This document shows, piece after piece, positions 40,480-52,827 of a DNA stretch of 64,000 bases. The notes beneath the pieces are model-generated. The model saw only the letters and a program-made list of their open reading frames with translations, did not search any database and was not told the DNA's origin. Each line of letters begins with the position of its first letter. The first letter of the stretch is position 1. The stretch is from Cunninghamella blakesleeana. Taxonomy: Eukaryota > Mucoromycota > Mucoromycetes > Mucorales > Cunninghamellaceae. The stretch is from positions 2,294,001 to 2,358,000 of the forward strand of contig JAFCIZ010000006.1 in assembly GCA_017871115.1 (NCBI GenBank). The letters run 5' to 3'. Position numbers and translations under genes: made by a program.

Positions 40480-41532
40480 CTATAATTTTGATTCTAATTT
40501 GCCTTTGGTGACATTATTCAATGCTCTATCTAATAATTTAATAGCATGTGGCACTAATATATAAAAAAATAATAAGTTATTATTATTATTATTATTAAAA
40601 TATAATGCTTTTTAATCTTTATTTTGGTTTTTAAGTAACAAATAAGAACTTACCAAGGGCATCGGGGGTTTCGTTAGGAACCATATGAGTACCTGGAATA
40701 ACTTCTGCAGTTATATATTTTGGATTATGTTCAGGTAAAGATGTTGGTTCAAGAGTAATGCTACTATATAAATCAAAAAAAAAAAAAAAAAAAATAGCAT
40801 GAATGATGACTGGTTAAAGTAATATGTCAAACTACATATAATAATACTATCACTATTTCCGTCTGTAATACACTTACAATGTAGAATCTTCAGCATATAG
40901 AAAATGTATAGGACATTGTAAACCTCTAAGACAAGCATAAGCCATAATATTTGCATAATAACCTACACTGAATATATGCTATTTGAAAAGATAAATATAA
41001 AAGAGATAAATGAGTCTCTTTTTTATAAATATATATACGTATGTATATTAAGCAAAATTAATTTTTATAAATCATATACATATTCTTGTTCTTTTGGTGT
41101 CTTGAGTTTCACAGTTCCTTCAGGTGTATCATATAAAGCATATTTCTATAGATATATTATTATTATTTAAAAAAGATACAGAAAATGTTCAGTTTATATA
41201 TATTTATTATATTATTATCATTATTATCACTATTATCACTATTACCACTATTATCATTATTATTACCGTTATTATTATTATTATTTTATTATTATTTACT
41301 TACAACATAGTTTTCCAATACTTCAGGGTGCATAATTTTCCAAAAAGGACGTTTTACTAAAGACTGATAGCAAGTTTCTCTATCAGGCCAAGTATCGCGA
41401 CGTTTTAAAGAAGCCAATACGGGCATTTGAGCTCTAAGACTTGCATCCATTACAACTGGCAACATAACGGGTTCAATAGCAAAAATACCTAAAAATGTTT
41501 TTGGATACATTGATTCTAATAAAATCCTATAT

Positions 41533-41573
<41 letters not shown>

Positions 41574-42206
41574 ATGAATAAGGGAGAAAAAACATTAGTC
41601 ATTAATATAATTAAATAAAAATAAAAAATAAACCTTATTTCCACTTGTTATTATCGTTATTATTACATCGAAGTACTTCCAAAAGAATGACCAACACCAA
41701 TAATTCCATCATAATTTGAAGAAAGATCAAAATAATCAATGATTTGCTTTGTATCCATAGCATTATCAAACCAAGTATCTATTAAAAAAACCAATATCAT
41801 GATAAAAATAAAGAATATATATGGGTATGAATAGTTTGATCTATAATAGTAATAATATTGTATATCTTTGCTTTTTCTATTTTTCTTTACAAGAGTCCAA
41901 TAAAGTGCCTTCATTTAAACGAGCAGAATCACCATGATTACGAGCATCCCAAGCATAAACACATAAATTGGTATATTGATATCTTTCTTGACTATGAATT
42001 CCGTTAACGATTCTACGAATCAAAGGATGTAACGTTTCTTTATTAAATCCATTGGAATGAGAGAAAATAAGAGCCAATTTTTGTTTTGCTGGTTGTTGAG
42101 GTGCCTTAATACAATGTTTTTCAACAGCAAGTTTTTGAACCTCATAACCAAGGGTTCCAGGTGATACTGGGATAGTAAATGATTCGGTGGGTACAAGTCT
42201 TGACAT
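40480..42206 (-). CDS. Alpha/beta hydrolase, LPX1-like, with C-terminal peroxisome signal SKL
   Basis: Seven exons give 333 aa: 42206-41891, 41778-41667, 41526-41304, 41145-41080, 40978-40878, 40763-40654, 40553-40480. The fold is clear: L-I-F-S-H-S-N-G-F-N-K-E (oxyanion strand), Y-A-W-D-A-R-N-H-G-D-S, the nucleophile elbow G-V-G-H-S-F-G (Ser137), an acid candidate Asp270 in L-Y-A-E-D, and catalytic His299 in P-G-T-H-M-V-P. The protein ends K-L-E-S-K-L, so the last three residues are a canonical type 1 peroxisome signal, supporting kinship with yeast peroxisomal lipase Lpx1 (which ends QKL). The start M-S-R-L-V-P-T-E-S-F is conserved-looking. Substrate, perhaps a lipid or epoxide, is unknown. 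It lies 138 bp past the start of the TFIIIC gene on the same strand. Confidence 0.85.
41529..41571. repeat. ~43-nt poly-T tract in a hydrolase intron
   Basis: Long T run in the intron between exons 2 and 3 of the LPX1-like gene, just upstream (on the minus strand) of the acceptor at 41527-41528, where its complement is poly-A. Confidence 0.85.
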
Positions 42207-42710
42207 TATATATATATTTGTATATTTAAAAAAAGGGGGAAGCAAGAAAAAAGAGATTACAAAAAAAAACTCCCCCACACGGCCATTTTTATTTTTTTAT
42301 TGCCGTCGTTACACAAATAGTTTTTTCCTTTTTACTAAGTGGATAAAAATTTTATCCGCCTTTAACACATTGCTAAAAAAAAAGGATATCTATATTTTTC
42401 TTTTAAAAAAAATAGTACTAATTATACACGTATAGATTATAAACATTCATCATATACATTTTAATTATAAATCAGATATCACTTAGATATTTTTTATTTT
42501 TTATAACGCTTATTATTATTATTATAATTGTTTTTCAACTTATCTTTTCTTTTAATAAAAAACAAAAATAAAACATAATATACTACAATTGTATTTATAT
42601 AAATACATATTGCATAAATAATCAAATATAAAAAAAAGAAAGATAGGATGAATGTATATCAAAAAATAAAATAATAATAATAAAAATCAAATACAATTTA
42701 CTATGTCAAA
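42207..42710. other. Spacer between hydrolase and V-ATPase genes
   Basis: Promoter of the hydrolase and 3' region of the V-ATPase gene, both minus strand. A short patch of higher G+C (42277-42310, with acggcc and gccgtcgtt) lies just upstream of the hydrolase start and may be a promoter element. Nothing else. Confidence 0.5.
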
Positions 42711-43020
42711 TTAATTTTGATCTTCTAATAGGGTAGCAAAAGCAAAAGGTTCAAAAGGTGTACCATCACCCAAATAGAATTTACCATCGAATTCGACCCA
42801 ATGTAAACGCAATGCGTGAAGGAAAGCAGATAAACCTTCCATACCAATTAAAATGAAACATGTTAAAGTGAACCACATGGAAAACCCAATAACAAGTCCA
42901 ATAACAGCAAGAGGGCCAGTGAACCCAAACCAAATCTTAAGTGTCATATCCCAAAGCACACTTGATAATTCTATTTTAATAATAATAATAATATGTATAT
43001 AAATATAAACATACCAATCC

Positions 43021-43055
<35 letters not shown>

Positions 43056-45611
43056 GAAAACTTACGAGCATGAGCAAGTGATAAAGCCCAAAGACGAAGA
43101 TATGAGGCAGTATTAGAAATACAATTTAAACAAAATTCAATAGTATGAATAGTTTGGTGAATCATTTCTTCACTAAATTCAAACTATAAAAAAAAAGTTA
43201 TTAAAATGAATTTATATAATTACCATATTTATATACATGTATTTTTATATACTCATCCCACTTACTTCTTCTTCTTCTTCATCGTCATCATCATTGACAA
43301 CTTCGGTACTAGACCCACTAAGATGAGCTTCATTGTCAGCAACATGGTCATCATCAGCAATGCGTTCGTATTGATGTTTTTTGTGTTGGTGTTTTAAGTA
43401 GAAAGGTTTAGCAAACCACATCCATGGTACACAAATTAAAGCAATAACAATAAGAACGGCTTGAAGAGGTCCCTAAAAAAAAGTAAAAAAAATGTGATTT
43501 AGTAAAAAAAAAATATCCATTATTATTATTACTATTATATAAAACTTACTTGGCCAGGGAAAAGTTGATCTTCGGGATTGACTTTGCCAGGAGATAAGAA
43601 CATATAAATTAACATGTTCAGTAAATTAGGAGGAGGATTATGAATATGATGACCTTCATTATCTAATTCCCACCAATTAACACACCATTTATACATGATA
43701 CAGAAAATCAAATAACCAAAGATAGATTCCATGAAAAGGATTTGAGGTAAAAATTCTAACCAAATGAAAATCTTTTTACCATAGTGAATATGATTATAGA
43801 CATTTAAACAAATAGCAAAGGACATCTATTGTAAATAATATAAAATAATGTAAGAAAAAAAATAAGATACTTGTATCAAAAAGTGCATTTGTTTTCTTTC
43901 TCAATTTTTTGTTTATATATATTACGTGGATAACACCAATGATAATGGCTTGTTTCATCTTGTAGGAATTGGAGAATAATAAGAAATTTTCAGATCCATG
44001 CCATGACTATTGTTCATAATGGTATTTTAAAAAATATAAATAAAAAGGATCATTAAAAAAAAGTATTATTAATATTATTATAAGAAAAAAAAAAAGGAAA
44101 TAAGCATTCCACAATTACTTACAGGATCAAAACCAAAAGCATAAACATTACCGTTGGGAATACCTTCAACAGCGTCGGTAGAATTGTAATTTGTTGGCCA
44201 GTCAAAGCCGGGTTTAAAGATTGAAAGGGATAAGGAGAAAATATCGTTATAAATTGCACCAGTAAAGATAGAGAAAAGACCCATCATCAACATCATATAA
44301 CGACCACCAAAGAACATTTGGAAAATCTAAACGTGTATATATATATAAAAGAATAAAATAATATTAAATAAATAAATGTAAATAATGCTAGGAATAGTAT
44401 AATGTATATCCACTTACTTCACCATTATTTGAAGCTAATTTCTTTTCATTTAATACTAGATAAAGAGCAAACAAGAACATCAAGAAACCATGACCGATAT
44501 CACCAAACATCACAGCAAATAAGAAAGGAAAAGAAATAATTGTGAATAAACCGGGATTGACTTCACGATAACGAGCCATACCATAAGCATCAATGATTTG
44601 TTGGAAACCTCTTGTAAATTTGTTTGTACGATGATAAGTAGGAGGTTTCTTCTTTGTACGTAATACAGTTAAAATAGAGGGTAAGTTTGTACCAGAAGCT
44701 TCCTATTATTATTATATACAAAAATAAAAAGTTTAGCGATATCTATTAAAAAAGGCTCTATATATATACTATATTTCGTTTATAAAACATATTAATTTAT
44801 ATTTAATATTTACAGTAGCGTCTTTAAGAGCATGTTGAACTAATGGGATATCATTGGTAGCAGTCCAACCTTCGGCAATCAAACATTTACGGTTGATATC
44901 ATAATTGAATAAATTCATGGTGTGGTATATGGCTTTTTCTTTACGTACAATAGTTGTCCAAGCAGCTAAATTTTCTGCAATGTCTAATAATTCAGATCGA
45001 CGTGTTTGGTTGGTGTTAGTTAAAACCTATTTTATAAATAAAAAAATAGTTATAAAATTAGAACAGAATAATATAAATAATGAATAAAAAAATCACTTAC
45101 ACTATTCAAATCTTCGATACGAGAAGTAATGTCCATTAAAGCATCGCGACGTCCATCAGCAGTATCATCAATACTATAAAGAGTAGCACCTAAACTTTCA
45201 GAAATTTTCTTGATCTTTGTTAAAATTTCACGACCATGAGCAAAAATAGCAAATACATTTTTTTGCACCACTTCATCAGAATCAGGATCGATAATAGCTT
45301 CATCAATTTCAGCTGTGTTCATAAATAAATTACCACGAAGAGATCTCCATAAAACGCGTTCAAAGGTTTGAATACGAGCACGAGGGATTACACCGGTTAC
45401 ATATCCAAGATTGACGTTGGATGAATCATTGTAAGCTTGTTGTTCTACGTCATTATCTAATAAAGCTGCTGTATCTTCTGCTTCTTCATTACCAGTGAGA
45501 TCTTGTCTTGATTCAGCCTATAAGGTAATTATAATATTAAATAATGAATTATTAATATGATTGTCATTATTTTCAAAATTTGATAATTTATATATGTTAT
45601 CTTTTTTAAAA

Positions 45612-45656
<45 letters not shown>

Positions 45657-46516
45657 AATTTACTTGTTGGAAGAATACGGCAGTATCGCGTAAAACATGA
45701 CGAAGTTCAGTAAGTTGAAGATATCTACGTTGAAGTGTTTCAAAAGAGTTGTTCATTTCAGTAATACGACCTTCATGATAACGTAACTTTTCTTCAAGAT
45801 CATCTATTTCTTGAGCAGAACGAGCGCGAGATAAAGAACCAGAGGTAGCTAAGGTACGAGTAGGAATACCAGCTTTTTCTGTTTGAGCTTTAAAAAAACC
45901 TATAATAAAATAAATAGAATGGAAGTTTATAGTATTAGTATCATTAAAAACAACAAAGGGGGCAAAAAAAAAAAGTAAACTCCAAAAGTGTTTCAGCTTA
46001 TTTTTAAAAAAAAATAAAATAGATAAAAAGAAAAATAAAATAAAAAGATAATAATAATAATAATAATGATACAAATAAACTTATCACATATAATCCCACC
46101 CCAAATGCTTATTTAAAGAAAAAGAATAAAGGGTAATAATAAAGAGAAAAAAGTTTATATCAATTTAAAATAAACAAATAAATAAAAATAATACTTACGA
46201 CACTGTCTTTCCATTTCGTCGAACCGTCTTATTTCTGCAACAAAATTACGTTGAAAAGCGTTCACTTCAGGATTAAGCTAAATAAAGTAAAAAAAAATAA
46301 ACATAAAAAGTGAATAAGATTGAATAATAAATAGATGATTGAATTGTATATAGAAACGTAATGAATGGCTTTATTTATTTATATAATATTTACATCTCTA
46401 AATTGCACTTTGCCAAGTTCACCTAATTCAGAAACACAATGTTGAGCAACTTCAGCTGGAATATATAACTGTATAAGTGACATCTCTTCCGAACGGAAGA
46501 GTGTAGTTTGTGCCAT
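42711..46516 (-). CDS. VPH1: V-type proton ATPase subunit a
   Basis: Twelve exons give 832 aa: 46516-46394, 46277-46199, 45899-45664, 45517-45101, 45026-44814, 44702-44418, 44326-44123, 44006-43926, 43825-43550, 43472-43266, 43183-43066, 42970-42711. Subunit a forms the half channels that bring protons to the c-ring and anchors V1 through its N-terminal domain. Evidence: start [31 protein letters not shown], then [25 protein letters not shown], and the essential channel Arg737 in [13 protein letters not shown]. Length fits yeast Vph1 (840). Whether it serves vacuole (Vph1) or Golgi (Stv1) cannot be told; many fungi have one gene. An acidic D/E loop ends exon 10. Confidence 0.96.
45613..45652. 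repeat. (TAT)n microsatellite in a V-ATPase intron
   Basis: About 13 units of a TAT/ATT trinucleotide repeat within the intron between exons 3 and 4. Confidence 0.9.
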
Positions 46517-48357
46517 TTTGATTTCTTTTCTTTTTTATTCAAGTAAATTATAAAAAAAAAAAGAGAGAAAATAACACAAAGGCTAATTGTTTAATATTAA
46601 AAAAAAAAAAAGGTGAAGAAAAGAAAAAGAAACGAAACAAAAATTATTTACTGCACTGGAAACAAAATAAAAAAAAATGGGCGGCGGTATTTGAATTTTT
46701 TATTTACGCCTTTTTTCTTTGTCAAGGGAAAAAAATGAAATGATCCATTTTTGGCGTAATCTTACATGTCGTTTCAATTAATATTGGATAGTTTTTTGGC
46801 ATAAGCATTTTTATTATTATTATTAATTAAATATGATTATATTTACTTGCCTATAAAAAACATTACATTGATATATATATATATATTACTATTATTTACT
46901 CAGTGTATGAATAATAATTAACATTAAATTGCTGTAAATGATAAATAAAAATAAATAAACATATAAGCAATGTTATGTATTAATTCTACTTTATTTTTCC
47001 GTGAGTTTTTTCGTGAAGTAATTAGTAAATGACTTTTTTTTATAAAAAAAAAGATCTGCTCTATGCGATATTTAGCTGAACTGTTGATATATATAAAAAC
47101 ATTATTGTTACTATGGGAAACCACTGAGTTTGAAATAGAGACTTTTTTTAATTATACACTAAATATAAGAAATACTTATGAAATTAGATCCTCCATTTCT
47201 TTTTTCAAGAATATACTTTGTATTTTTTTTAAAAAAAATAGAGTAAATATCTAAATTTAAATCGTGTATATATATAAATTGATAAAAATTCATTTGAGCC
47301 ATGTTAAAAAATGATATTAATACTCTTGTATGTTGATCATACAAAAAAAGTTTCAGAGTAGACAATCTTCATATATGTTACAGTCTGTTATCTATCTAAG
47401 AATTGATAAAAAAGAATAAGACAAGATTACTCAATATAAAATCGAGATAGATGAAAAATAAAAAAATGAGTATAATAATAAAAAAAGGGATCTTCGTTAA
47501 TGAATGATTCCTAATATATTATAGCTTACATTGCATCTAGAAACTAGTGAAAAAAAAAACATCGAGGAACGTACATAAGTTTACTTATTTGGTGTAAAAC
47601 TGATATGCTTGAAAAATAAAAATTATACCCATATGGAATATTATTAATATATATATGTATATAAAGCAAAGTGATAGACATAATATTAGATTTTTTTTAT
47701 GAAAAAATAAAAAAATAAACTTAATGTTTTTGCTCATTCCCAAAGGGTACTTTTACATAAAAGGCAACTTGGTGATTTAATGTAAAAAACTAAAAGTGAA
47801 CTTTAAATAAATTTGAAAATAGGAATAGGAATAAAAAGTTTTTCGCATAACAAATAGATTCATATAATCAAGGATTAATTAGGATAATAGCCATACTCTG
47901 CTAAAAAAAAAGAACGTATTTCCAATTAACCTACATATAAATAGAGTATTAGTCTGACTTGATAGTTTTTTTTATTATTATCATTATTATTATTATTGAT
48001 ACTAATAATAAATCACTTCTTTAGGTTCTATGTATATGTTACTATATTATATATTTTGTACTCCACTATCAAATAAAAAATAAAAACCTTTTTTCTATAA
48101 TAAAATGCCTAGATTTTCTTTCTTTCTTTCTATTTTAATATTACTAGTTAAACTTATTAATAATTTATTTTTATTTTTATAAAAAACTATTTTTATTAAA
48201 CCATTTTTTATTATAAAAAAATATTCAAGGTCCGTTTTTTTTTTGGATCTTATTTAATTTTTTTGTCTTTCCTTTTTTCTTCTTTCTTTCTCTTTTCTTT
48301 TCTTTTTATTTCATTCTTTTACTTTTTATTGATTAATATCTCTCTTTTTTATATATT
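46517..48357. promoter_or_regulatory. 1.84-kb divergent promoter region, V-ATPase a / BAR-SH3 gene
   Basis: Both genes read outward. Close to the V-ATPase start there is gggcggcgg (46680-46688), one of the few G+C-rich words in the spacers and a candidate promoter element. A long pyrimidine-rich stretch (48235-48350) precedes the BAR-SH3 ATG. No ORF with coding character and no RNA gene were seen. Confidence 0.45.
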
Positions 48358-49102
48358 ATGATAAAAAACTTTGGTAAATTAAAACAGGTAAATTCATGAA
48401 ATAAAATATCAAGGGATATATTTATATATAAAAGGCGTGTGTCTCGAAGAAAAGTGCTATAGATTAAACAATAACTATGATGAACAAAGTATCAAGATCG
48501 TGTTTTTATTATTTTTTAAAGGAAAAAAGCTTCTTTGTTTTTTTATTTATTTATTTAATAACATAACATGGTTTATTTGATGAAAGTGATCTATTCCAGC
48601 TAGTATTTTTTTTTTTTTTTTGCTAAATGGATTACTGAACCCTTTTTTGTTCGGAGTTATATAGTCGTGTTCGAGACATATAAAGCATCATCTTATATAT
48701 CTTTTTTTAGTTTAACAGAAAATATACATATTAAAAAGGGGGAAATGATAAGGTACTAACAAAAAAAAATGACTCTTATTTTTCATTCTTCTCCTTTTTA
48801 TTATTTTATGATATTTTTATTATTTAATAGTGGACTGGCGAAAGATTGGGCCAAGCGAAAGCAACTTTACAAACTGAAGATTTTCAACAGCTTGTCATAG
48901 AAACTGAAAATCGACGATCTGAATTTGAAAAAGTCCATGAAGCAACCGAGCAAGTCTTTCATCAATTAACAAAAAAGAAACCTTCACCAGAAGATAATAA
49001 AACCAAATGTTCTCATTGGGAAGCTCTTGCTAACTGCTGGATCAGTTATGGTAAAACCTTTCCAGATGATTCTCTGCTTGGTAAGATTATTATAGTATAT
49101 TA

Positions 49103-49137
<35 letters not shown>

Positions 49138-51031
49138 AATAATAATCAGGGTAAAGAATGAAAAGAAATAAATATATCATATTTATTTTTCTCTTTTCCC
49201 TTGATTTTCCTCTGATTTTAGGTACGACATTAATCAATTTTGGTCAAACTCAAGGTCGACTAGCTTCTTTTGGAGATATGTTCACTTATCAACTTAAAGA
49301 TGGTTACATGACAACACTGCAACAAGGGCTACAGCTCTATAAGGATTATTCAGCATTAAAAAAGAAATTGGAATCAAGAAGATTAGTTTATGATGCATCA
49401 TTAAGTAAATTACAAAAATCAAAAAAAGAAAAACCTGAATTTGAACAAGAAATGCAAGCAGCTAAAATAAAATATGAAGAATCTGAATATGATTTAATTC
49501 AAAAAATGGTTGCCATTCAAGAATATGAAGTAAGTTGGAAAAGAAAAATGAAATATACATAATAATAATAATAATAAAAGGATGGTAACATTTACATATT
49601 GGTATCGTTTTTTTTTTTTTTTTTTTTTTTTTTTGAAACTATAAAAGGAAGAACAATATAATTCATTGTTACAATTTATGGAAGCTCAATTATCCTTTCA
49701 TCAACAAGTTGTAGAAATTATTACTGACCTTCATGGACGTTTAAGTGACAGCATAACTACAGATACAAAACGGCAACAACAAAATGGGAATCATCGACCT
49801 ACACCAGGAACCAGATCTTATACAGCACCACCAAACATCATCATGAATGAAAATAATAATAACGACGATGCTTATGGTTCACCTTTGTCATCCACTTTAT
49901 CTTCTTCACCAATTTCTTCTACAAGACAACAACGTCCTCCTCCTCCTGGTGTTGCAGCCGCTACCATGAGAAAAGCTAGTGTAGATAGTTTTCATCAATT
50001 ACGTCATGCTTCAAGCAGATCTTCTTTTAATAGTCATTCTAATGATGATCAGCAGCAACAAATATCTAATCAACCTACAAAATTACCCCCTCCATCTTAT
50101 CCAAGAAGAAAATGTAAGTGTATAAAAATATAGATATATTTTCAAAAATAAAAATAGGAATAATAAATACATATATATAGAAAAGGATCGGTTTATTCAT
50201 CCCTCTTTCTTTTTTTTTTTATTTACTTTTATTTATTTTATAGCAAGCACAGGGAATAAAAAACTTCGTAAAGCCATTTTTGATTTCCAAGCTGAATCCA
50301 ATGATGAATTATCCTTTAATATCGGTGATATTATTACTGTCGTAGAACCAGTCGATGAAGGATGGTGGTGGGGTGAAATAGACCAAAATGGATTAAAACA
50401 AAAAGGTATCTTCCCGGTTTCTTATACAGAGGATTATCAACCACCTCAACCACCAACCATGCCATCTAGACCTCTTACAACAATGTCAATAAATAACAAT
50501 AATAATAATAATAATAATTTATTTAGTGATCATCAATCTATTCAAGAAGAACCTTATAGAGAAGAAGAATTAGATCAATATGGTTCATCGCCCTTTGAAT
50601 CAACACCATCATCAACTGTTAATAATAATAATAAATTTGCTTATATAAGGCCCACTTTGGTTTCTAGATCAAGTTCAACCTCCTCCACTTCATCTCCATC
50701 TATATCACGTGCCTCAACACCCAGTATTGCTACACATACCAAACCTACACTATCAAATTCTTCCTCTACAAGAGTCCCTCCACCACCTCCACCTTCTTCG
50801 TCTTCATCATTAAATAGAGCCAACACAGTATCTGTTACAAAAAGTATCTCTTCTTCAAGAACCCCTCCTCCCCCTCCTCCTTCAAGATATACATCGTCAA
50901 CAATTAAATCGTCTCCTTCTCCACAACAACAATCAATGATACCATCATGTCAAGAATGTGATTGTGATGATTATAGTGCTAATTTATTTAAAAAAGGATA
51001 TTGTAATAATTGTTTTCATAAACATGATTAA
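48358..51031 (+). CDS. BAR-SH3 protein (endophilin/amphiphysin-like) with a C-terminal Cys cluster
   Basis: Five exons (48358-48387, 48831-49080, 49222-49529, 49648-50113, 50244-51031) give 613 aa. The first, 10-codon exon (M-I-K-N-F-G-K-L-K-Q) supplies the amphipathic helix before W-T-G-E-R-L-G-Q-A-K. The BAR region (about 11-240) is helical and charged, with T-T-L-I-N-F-G-Q-T-Q-G-R-L, L-Q-L-Y-K-D-Y and E-A-Q-L-S-F-H-Q-Q-V-V-E-I-I. After a Ser/Pro linker an SH3 domain (about 357-415) shows A-I-F-D-F-Q-A, N-D-E-L-S-F-N-I-G-D, D-E-G-W-W-W-G-E and G-I-F-P-V-S-Y. Proline runs follow. The last 27 residues hold C-x2-C-x-C (587, 590, 592) and C-x2-C (605, 608). It likely bends membranes at endocytic sites and recruits actin factors. 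The first intron is unusually long (443 nt). Confidence 0.85.
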
Positions 51032-51366
51032 ATAATATATATAAATCTGTGAAATAAATAATAAAAGTCATCCAGTTCATCTAATCTTAGTGTCGTGTAA
51101 CGTAAACTATTCATTTTAGTGGATTAAATCTTATTGTACGACTTTTTTTTTTTTAAAAAAAAAAAAAAGAACAGGTGACATGGTTGATTTTTTTATATAA
51201 ATGATATTCAAACATTAAACTTTATTTTATTATCATCATTCTTTTTTTAAAAAATAATAATAAAAAGTATTATTATCATTTTATATACTATCTTTTTTGA
51301 ATGTAGATAATGGATATAGGTGATAATAATGATAATAGAGTATATGCCATTTTTATATATAAATAA

Positions 51367-51397
<31 letters not shown>

Positions 51398-51593
51398 ACA
51401 AATCAAAAAAATAATAAATAAATAAAAATAAATAAGAGAATTACAATTAGAGAAAGAAAAAGGGGAAAATAAAAGGGGAAAGGAGTTTTTTTGTATATAA
51501 ATATTATATTATATATATATATATATAATAAGTTTTGTTGTTTAATAAGTTTCAAATAAATATATATACATATAAAAAAATGTTTTTTTTATT
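51032..51593. other. Convergent 3' spacer
   Basis: Between two converging stop codons. Contains a T12A14 junction (about 51143-51168) and TA repeats at 51368-51392 and 51512-51528. No gene. Confidence 0.6.
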
Positions 51594-52827
51594 TTAATAT
51601 CTTGGAATATGTCTATCCATTATTTGTCTTGATCGATAATTAGATGGTCGATTATTTGGAATAGGTTTTCTTGGAATAAAATGAGAAGATGTTCTTCGTA
51701 TCTATTATAATAGAAAGGAAAAAAAAAAAAGGAAGGGAGTTTAGAAACAAATCATATCCTTTTTTTTTTTGCATCTTGCAGTTTTTTCTTTATATTCTAT
51801 ACTTTCTTTTTTTTTTTTTGTACAAATCATTTTATTTATTAATTGATTTATTTACCTTGTAACCCATAGGCGGTAAATTAGATGACGATAAAGAACGATG
51901 ATAAGGATTATATCTATACCGATCAGATGGGTGATGATTATTATTAGAACGATAATATCTTGGACTACTTGGAGTATTAAAAGAAGTTGGAGAAGTTGGA
52001 TTAGAGGATGAATATGAGGAAGAAGAAGAAGATGATGATGATAATGGACGTTGATAATAAGGATAAGGATAAGATGAAGTTCTGGGAGACGATAATGAAG
52101 AAGGTGATGCTAAGGATGATTTATGACATGGTTGTTGAGATATTTTTGGAGTAGTAGTTGGAGAAGGAGAGGGAGAAGGAGAAGGAGATGGTAAAGATAA
52201 TTTTAAAGGTGATGGTGGTAATTTTGTTGTTGTTACTACGGATTCTAAAGGTTTACTTGTTATTACAGGATTTTCTTCTTTTTTAATTAAATCTTTCATT
52301 TTTGTAAATAATTGATGTTTTTCTTGTTTTAATGCATAGATTTTCTCTTCTATTTGTTCTATGGTTAAGTTTGAATTTAGAAAAGAAGTTGATGATGCCG
52401 GTAATGAAGAGGAGGACGCGTCCTGCGCAGTAAATGGAATATTATTATTATTATTATTATTATTAATGGTAGTAGTAATAGTAGAAGTAGATGGAGAAGT
52501 AGATGGAGGTAATGAAGAAATAGTAGATACAGTATCATCATCTTGGTCATCATCTTCATCTTCTTGTTGGGTATTATTCAAAGTTTCATTTTTCTTATTT
52601 GTTTTTTGTTTTTGATATTCTACAGGTGGAGAAGGTAAACCATGATTCATTAAACTAGTTGCTGGTATATTATCATTATTAGTAGTATCATTGTTGTTAT
52701 TATTATTATCTTGATGACTTGAGGATATTAATGATTGTTGTTGTCTTTTTTTTTGAACTTGTTTAATAATATTTAAACGAATAGCTTCTAAATTACAAGA
52801 TGATTCAAGATTGAAAGATAAAGACAT
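51594..52827 (-). CDS. Low-complexity nuclear-type protein with a GPS2-like coiled coil
   Basis: Two exons (52827-51856, 51701-51594) give 359 aa. Most is Asn/Ser/Pro/Asp-rich, but residues about 154-185 form a charged coiled coil, I-E-E-K-I-Y-A-L-K-Q-E-K-H-Q-L-F-T-K-M-K-D-L-I-K-K (written with dashes as a motif). The core E-K-H-Q-L-F-x-x-x-K is very close to that of G-protein pathway suppressor 2 (GPS2), a subunit of SMRT/NCoR-HDAC3 corepressors related to the fungal Set3 complex. The C-terminus after the intron is basic (I-R-R-T-S-S-H-F-I-P-R-K-P-I-P, ending H-I-P-R-Y), also reminiscent of GPS2's basic aromatic end. Identity is an inference from a short motif. Without exon 2 the frame would end in an unrelated V-N-K-S-I-N-K. 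Confidence 0.6.
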
